Shown here: in pieces, positions 31,391 through 36,071 of the stretch
Numbering within the stretch: position 1 is the stretch's first letter
How the letters are laid out: each line of letters opens with the position of its first letter
From: Zelonia costaricensis
Lineage: Eukaryota > Euglenozoa > Kinetoplastea > Trypanosomatida > Trypanosomatidae
Assembly (NCBI GenBank): GCA_030849075.1
Contig: JASAOO010003284.1
Span: 1-36,071 of the forward strand
DNA: 36,071 nucleotides
Direction of reading: 5' to 3'
Program-made: the position numbers and the translations under genes
The notes under the pieces: model-generated
Told to the model about the DNA's origin: nothing
The model's input: only the letters and a program-made list of their open reading frames with translations
Databases searched by the model: none

Positions 31391-31409
31391 ACACACACAC
31401 ACGCACGCA
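31360..31409 (+). repeat. (CA)n microsatellite
   Basis: A CA dinucleotide run with single-base interruptions lies 85 nt after the stop of the split gene. Confidence 0.9.
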
Positions 31410-32309
31410 CGAAAGGCAAACAGAGAGAGAGAGCTGATGGCGGGCGCAGTGCCCGATGTGCGCCGCTTCTCACGCATCTCCGCTGTTGGTCGTGTAGGGG
31501 CCGGCGGCGGCGGTGGCGGAGCTGCGCTTCGCGGGACGAGGCCGATGGCGGGCGGCTCGGTGGTGCCGTGAAGTCGATTAACAGTGTGCGTACTCCTAAC
31601 GTCCGGCTACCCCGCACGGATCCTGAACTCACAACCGAATTTGAAGATCAGGGGCACATGCGTGCGGTCCTGGGCAGTCACGTCCCTTTACATGTGCATC
31701 ACACGCGGGCACACGGAGCGGAGCAGTGCACGGACCTCCCCCCACTCCCTCCCCCAAACCCTCCCTGCCTGTGTCGGCTCATGGTACGCCGAGCGCTGGC
31801 CCCTCGTCCCCTCGATTCCCCTTCTCCTCGACCTCCTCCCCTCCCTCCCTCCCGTCTCCAGCAGCGTCCGTCCACCAGAGTCCTTCTTTGTTTTTCACAA
31901 GTACACTCTTCCATATCCCCTCCCACCCTCACCCATTCATCTTTACCAACTCGAACACACACACACATACACACACAACCAGACAACCACACACAAACGC
32001 GTCTGTATCGTCTTTTCTCTTTCGTTGAGTTTCAACTCCTTCTTTGCAGCGCTCTGCTGCTGCTTCTGCTGCTCCTGCACTCCGCGCGAGGCGTGCACCG
32101 CGAAGGGGCGTGTGCGCCAGCAGCCCTCTTTTTTGGGCAAGTCTCCGCGGCTTCTCGCACCATCTCGCTCTCCAGCTACCCCTCCTGACGTGCAGGCAGC
32201 CTTCGCTGTTGTGCTTCTGAGCGTGTGTAGGCGTGCGTGTCGTCGATCGTGGGTCAGTCTGCTGTGTCTTCCTTTCTCTCGCTGTCTTGTTCCCCCAAGT
32301 GTTCTTGAA

Positions 32310-32359
32310 CTTCCTCTTCGGTTCTCTCGTCTCTCCCCCCCCCTCCCCCTGCCTTCGAG
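32310..32359 (+). promoter_or_regulatory. Putative spliced-leader acceptor for the coiled-coil gene
   Basis: A strong C/T tract (32310-32356) is followed by AG at 32358-32359. The first ATG afterwards is 32556, giving a 5' UTR of about 197 nt. Confidence 0.45.
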
Positions 32360-32555
32360 GGATCGGTCCCGGCGTGTGTGTGCGTGCGTGTGCGCCTGTG
32401 CAAAGCACGGGAGCTCGCGCCAGAAGGGTGATACGCCAGCCCAACTGCTCCCCCCCCCCCCACACACACTCGAACGCACACCTCATCCTCCGCAGCGGCG
32501 CGCAATATAACGACACCCCAGAAGACAACAAGGCGGGCAAAACGAACGAACACCC

Positions 32556-34250
32556 ATGGCCGCCTCCCGCACGCACGTGGTCGATCTCGGCTGCATGGCG
32601 CGCGATGAGCTGATCGAGATCGCCAAGAAGCAGGCGACTCAGATTCGCGAGAAGAACGCCCGCATCAATGCGATGGAGTCTTTCATAGAATCTGTTACTG
32701 GGGCATCTGCGGAGGAGGGACTGGGACACTCCGGGCTCGCGCTTGCCACTGGGTCACGCGCCTCCTACAGCGGGCCGGCCACGCCGGTGTACCCCGCAAG
32801 CCCAGCGGCGGGGTCCCCCACGGCGTCGCAGCTGAGCGAGCTGCAGCAGGCACTGGAGGAAGAGCAGGTGCAGCACACCCTGCACGTCTCCCAGCTGGAG
32901 GAGCAGCTGCGCGAGCGGCAGCGCGACTACGACCAGCTGCAAGCCAAAGTCGATGCGTGGAAGGCAAAGGTGATGGCTGTCATGACGGCAGATCAGGAGC
33001 GCATTCGCGTACTGGAGGAGCAGCTCAGCGCTGCCGCCGCCACACCAGCGCACCCCAGCGACGTTCCCTTTGGCGCGTGGCCCCCCGCGTCGGTGCCACC
33101 CCAGTCCTCTTCTGCTTTCCAAAGCCGCGCCAGCGCCTCAGGCCCAGACGCAGACGAGGAGGCCGGCTCAACAGCACAGCTGCACGCGCAGGTGGCGACT
33201 CTCCGCGATGAGCTCGAGCAGACCCGCGCACAGTTGCGGGCTGCAGAGGCGCAGCCGGCGCGAGAACCTTCACTAAGCCAGACTCTCTCGGCGTCCGGTG
33301 ACCAGGCCCGCGACTCCGAGTCCGCCCGCTCCTCCTCCCAGCCTCCCAGCGCGTGCGACATCCCCGCTGACGTTCTCGATGCCGCCGTGCACGCGAAATT
33401 GGCAGCGTGGAAGGAGCGCATGAAGACCGTGATGACCACTGACAGGGATCGCATCACGGACCTGGTGACGCAGCTGGCCGCGGCGCAGCAGGAGCGCGAG
33501 ACCGCCGTTGCTGCGTCCCTCGGGGAGCACGCGGCGGAGGTGGAGGCGCTGCGCGCGGAGCTGAGCCGGCTGCAGGACGCACTGGCCGCGGCGCAGCAGG
33601 AGCGCGAGACTGCGGTGGTGTCGATGGACGCGTTTCGTGCGAAGATGGAAGCCTGGAAGGTGAAGGTGCGCACCGTTGTGGAGGACGGAGAGCGGCAGCG
33701 GCGTACCGCCGAGGCGGAGGCGCAGCGATTGCGGGAGGCTCTGGCCGTGGCCGAGGCGGATGTGCGTGCTGCGGCGGAGGCGGTGCCCATGCGGGTTGAA
33801 GCGGCGACTGGAACGGAACGCACGACGGAGCGGTGTGAAGGGGTGGTGCAGACGGATGCAGAGCCAGAGCCGGCCGAGGCGCGGGACCTGGGGGCGCCGC
33901 CGACGGAGTGCCCTGGGAGTGTCAATGAGGGCGCCTCTGGTACTGCCGCAGGGGCCACCGCGACGGAGCCGGCGGCGGTGACAGAGGCGGCAGCGGGTTC
34001 CCCAACGGTCGACGCCGTGGTGGACGACTTCGTTGACTACAGTGCGTTTGTGAAGCCGCTGGTGCCGAGGATGTCGGACATTCAGCTGAACTGCGTGCAG
34101 GATCTGCTGCGCAACTGCAATAGGGTGGTGGACGAAAACCGCCGACTGCACCGGCGCATCGTCAACCTCACGCTGTTCCGTGAGATGGTGATGCGGGAGA
34201 TTCGGTCTGGCATGCCGCGACCTGTGAATCCCGTCGATGACACGATTTAA
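32556..34250 (+). CDS. Coiled-coil protein with three internal AWK repeats
   Basis: This is a 564-aa protein with no recognised family. The N terminus (ARDELIEIAKKQATQIREK, ~14-32) resembles the short KEDLIKFAKKQ-type motif that opens some golgins. Residues ~85-400 are largely predicted coiled coil interrupted by Ser/Pro/Ala linkers. A repeat with the pattern AK-x-x-AWK-x-[KR]-[VM]-x-x-V-[MV] occurs at ~130, ~280 and ~362. The copies keep the Trp and the following Lys, and lie at the same position in the heptad context. A shorter LAAAQQERETAV element is duplicated 36 residues apart. The C-terminal ~494-555 region is a distinct conserved-looking block (YSAFVKPLVPRMSDIQ, then LLRNCNRVVDENRRLHRRI) and probably helical. 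There is no GRIP domain, signal peptide or membrane segment. A Golgi or cytoskeletal role is speculation. ATG 32556 has good context and is the first after the acceptor. Confidence 0.85.
   Translation: MAASRTHVVDLGCMARDELIEIAKKQATQIREKNARINAMESFIESVTGASAEEGLGHSGLALATGSRASYSGPATPVYPASPAAGSPTASQLSELQQALEEEQVQHTLHVSQLEEQLRERQRDYDQLQAKVDAWKAKVMAVMTADQERIRVLEEQLSAAAATPAHPSDVPFGAWPPASVPPQSSSAFQSRASASGPDADEEAGSTAQLHAQVATLRDELEQTRAQLRAAEAQPAREPSLSQTLSASGDQARDSESARSSSQPPSACDIPADVLDAAVHAKLAAWKERMKTVMTTDRDRITDLVTQLAAAQQERETAVAASLGEHAAEVEALRAELSRLQDALAAAQQERETAVVSMDAFRAKMEAWKVKVRTVVEDGERQRRTAEAEAQRLREALAVAEADVRAAAEAVPMRVEAATGTERTTERCEGVVQTDAEPEPAEARDLGAPPTECPGSVNEGASGTAAGATATEPAAVTEAAAGSPTVDAVVDDFVDYSAFVKPLVPRMSDIQLNCVQDLLRNCNRVVDENRRLHRRIVNLTLFREMVMREIRSGMPRPVNPVDDTI
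33474..33610 (+). repeat. Direct coding repeat, 108-nt spacing
   Basis: The sequence beginning CTGGCCGCGGCGCAGCAGGA occurs at 33474 and again at 33582, identical over about 29 nt. It encodes LAAAQQERET twice. The 36-codon spacing keeps the coiled-coil frame and suggests a local duplication. Confidence 0.85.
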
Positions 34251-35676
34251 GTGGCGGCGGGCGGGCGGGCGTCACACGGCACACGGTGGCTGCTGCAGGC
34301 GGAGGAGAAGGGGGTTGTTGGAGGACGACGCGAGGGCAGCGCTTGGAGCCTCCCTCTGTTCCCCCCCGCCACCGTCTCGACTCCACTCTGCGACCGTCTG
34401 CTGCCGCCCTGACAGGCGTGTGTGTGTGTGTGTGTGTTTGTGTGCTCTGCTTCCCCTCTTCTTCTCTCCCATTGTGGTGTTTGAAGTCCGCACTCCCACT
34501 TGTTTCTCATTCGCTTGCTTCTCTGTCCTTCTCCGCTATCACAGTCTACTCGACGATCGCGTGCATCTCGTCCTTGCCTCGCCCACCCCCCTCCTCCTCC
34601 CCCCTCCTCCTGATTCCTCAGGTTGGGATGCGACGATGGCGAACCGCGCTGCAGCGCGGCAGTGCCGTTACCTCTGCGTCTTGAGCGGCCACCGGCTGCG
34701 GCACACCTCGGGAGCCGGAGCGGGGTGAGGGGGGGGGGCGGTGAGTGAGTGGTGGAAGAGAGAAGAGGGGTAAAGCAGCATCCACCACGGACGCGTGGCG
34801 GTTGGAGGTGCTGCCACAGCCTGCGGCTTTCAACTCAGCTGGTCTCGCAACGCGCTGCCTGTGGACATGGTTCCCTCCCGCTTTCCCCGTCTATCTCTTT
34901 CCTCTCCCTCCTCCGTGTTCACGTGCACGTGGGTGTGCAGTGGACGGGGAGCGGGTGGGGGTGGGAGGACTCGCATGAACAACGCACTTCACTCTGCGTC
35001 ACTCACGTCTCACGTGCTCGTCGTCCCCCCCTCCTCCCTCTCTCAAGGCTTTCCTCTTCCCTGTCTGCACTCGACCTCCGCCTCACTGCCCTGCTCTCGC
35101 TGCGTGTGACTGTGCTCCACGGGTGGCCTGATCGCGACTCAATTGCGATGCTACTAATGTGGCACCCATACCTACCCGCACCCTTCCACAAACACACACA
35201 CACACATACACACACACGTGACCCCTTCTCCGACTTCGTTCTTGCAGCCGCCGTGTAGGCCTGCGCTATTCGCCGCCATAATCCCCCATCGACCCCCCGC
35301 TGTCACCTCGTAGCTCTCCAAGCCACTCCTTTACCGCCCCCCCCCTCCCCCCCTCCCCCTCCCCCTCGAACCCATTCCCTCTGCGTACCCAATCCACTTG
35401 TTGCTGGTGTGTGAAGGTACTGCCGTCGCGTGCTCGTTCGTGTGTGTCTCTCTCCGTCTCTTCACCTGCGTCCACGCCCCATCTCCACCCCCCGTCCCTA
35501 CCCTATAGCCCGGCACAGGCTGCGCATCGCCATTCGACTGCGGCTGCCCTCCCCACGAGCCCGGACAACATCGCCGTCCCGCGCTCTCTCTCCCTCGCCC
35601 TCACATACGCCCGATTCCACTGGGCGGTCGTGTCGCACCCCCCACTCTGCTGCGATCCCCGTCTCCCCTCGTCTCT

Positions 35677-35677
35677 N
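35677..35677. other. Ambiguous base (N)
   Basis: A second single N lies in non-coding sequence, marking an unresolved base or join. Confidence 0.99.
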
Positions 35678-35758
35678 TACACTCGAATACGCATACACCC
35701 GCCCACTTTCTTCACTGCTTTCCTCTGCTTTGTGTTCTCTGACTGGTGCAGGTTGCTT

Positions 35759-35811
35759 GTGTGTGCGTGTGTGCTGGTGTGTGCGTGTGTGCTGGTGTGT
35801 GCGTGTGTGCG
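35759..35811 (+). repeat. 18-nt tandem repeat, three copies
   Basis: The unit GTGTGTGCGTGTGTGCTG occurs twice exactly (35759-35776, 35777-35794) and a third time lacking the last bases. It is a higher-order expansion of a TG-rich tract. Confidence 0.9.
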
Positions 35812-36071
35812 TCTCCCACCCGTCCCCTCTCTCTCTCTCTCTGTGTGTGCGTCGTCGTCGTTGTGTTGCGTTGCTGGCTGCGCGGCGAGTGCACTTCGTT
35901 GCTCCCACTAATTGACCTGTACCCCCCCCCTCTCCCTCATCTATTGCCTTCCCTCTCTCACTTCTCTTGTTCTACGCTTTTGCGTCTTCTCGGTGCGTCT
36001 GGCGTGTGTGTGTGTTCTAGTGTGTCGGTGTTGCTCATCTCGTCCATCAACCGCATTGCCTCGCCCCTCCA

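Larger units (their letters stand above)
31276..32555. other. Intergenic region / UTRs
   Basis: No gene is supportable. A GGT run at about 31326-31346 and a (CA)n run at 31360-31409 lie in the probable 3' UTR. A second CA-rich block lies at about 31951-31996. Long C/T stretches precede the last gene. Confidence 0.7.
34251..36071. other. Non-coding 3' region to window end
   Basis: No gene is supportable. It contains a TG run (about 34418-34441), C-runs (about 35337-35368), an ambiguous base at 35677 and an 18-nt tandem repeat (35759-35811). It is C/T-rich throughout, like other spacers here. The next gene, if any, starts beyond the window. Confidence 0.7.

Overview
The window looks like nuclear DNA of a trypanosomatid flagellate, most likely Leishmaniinae (Leishmania or a close relative). 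The evidence is that all nine supportable genes are intron-free and lie on the + strand in one directional cluster. Coding DNA is very GC-rich, and the genes are separated by 0.7-3.2 kb of C/T-rich sequence full of (GT)n and (CA)n runs. Each start codon is also preceded by a polypyrimidine tract plus AG, as expected for spliced-leader trans-splicing of a polycistronic transcript. In every case the chosen start is the first ATG after the proposed acceptor AG. The species cannot be fixed from the sequence alone.

Layout, left to right: (1) 2357-8362, a 2001-residue Ala-rich orphan protein ending in a C-terminal membrane anchor. (2) 10046-10717, a Rab4/Rab14-type small GTPase. (3) 11682-13085, a basic, coiled-coil protein with a CS/p23-like fold resembling the C-terminal domain of PIH1 proteins. 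(4) 13942-17880, a GRC3/NOL9-type polynucleotide 5'-hydroxyl kinase with a ~500-residue acidic N-terminal extension. (5) 18617-22450, a SEL1L/Hrd3-type ER-associated-degradation receptor carrying about 44 units of a Pro/Gln repeat after its signal sequence. (6) 24249-25973, mitochondrial ETF-ubiquinone oxidoreductase, complete with FAD and 4Fe-4S motifs. (7) 29156-29725, a small nucleoplasmin-like protein. (8) 30641-31275, two overlapping ORFs in different frames that together look like a second, diverged nucleoplasmin-like gene broken by a frameshift. (9) 32556-34250, a coiled-coil protein with three copies of an internal repeat. The window begins and ends in non-coding sequence.

The genes do not form a metabolic operon. 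Trypanosomatid clusters are co-transcribed but functionally mixed: vesicle traffic, rRNA processing, ER quality control, mitochondrial electron transfer and chromatin/histone chaperones are all represented. Expression is expected to be set after transcription, so the untranslated regions are the likely regulatory space. The most striking UTR structure is a perfect 16-bp G-rich/C-rich inverted repeat downstream of the Hrd3-like gene.

I found no mobile element, CRISPR array, tRNA or rRNA that I could support. The most interesting observation is the adjacent pair of nucleoplasmin-like genes, the second one split. No clear novel multi-gene system is visible.
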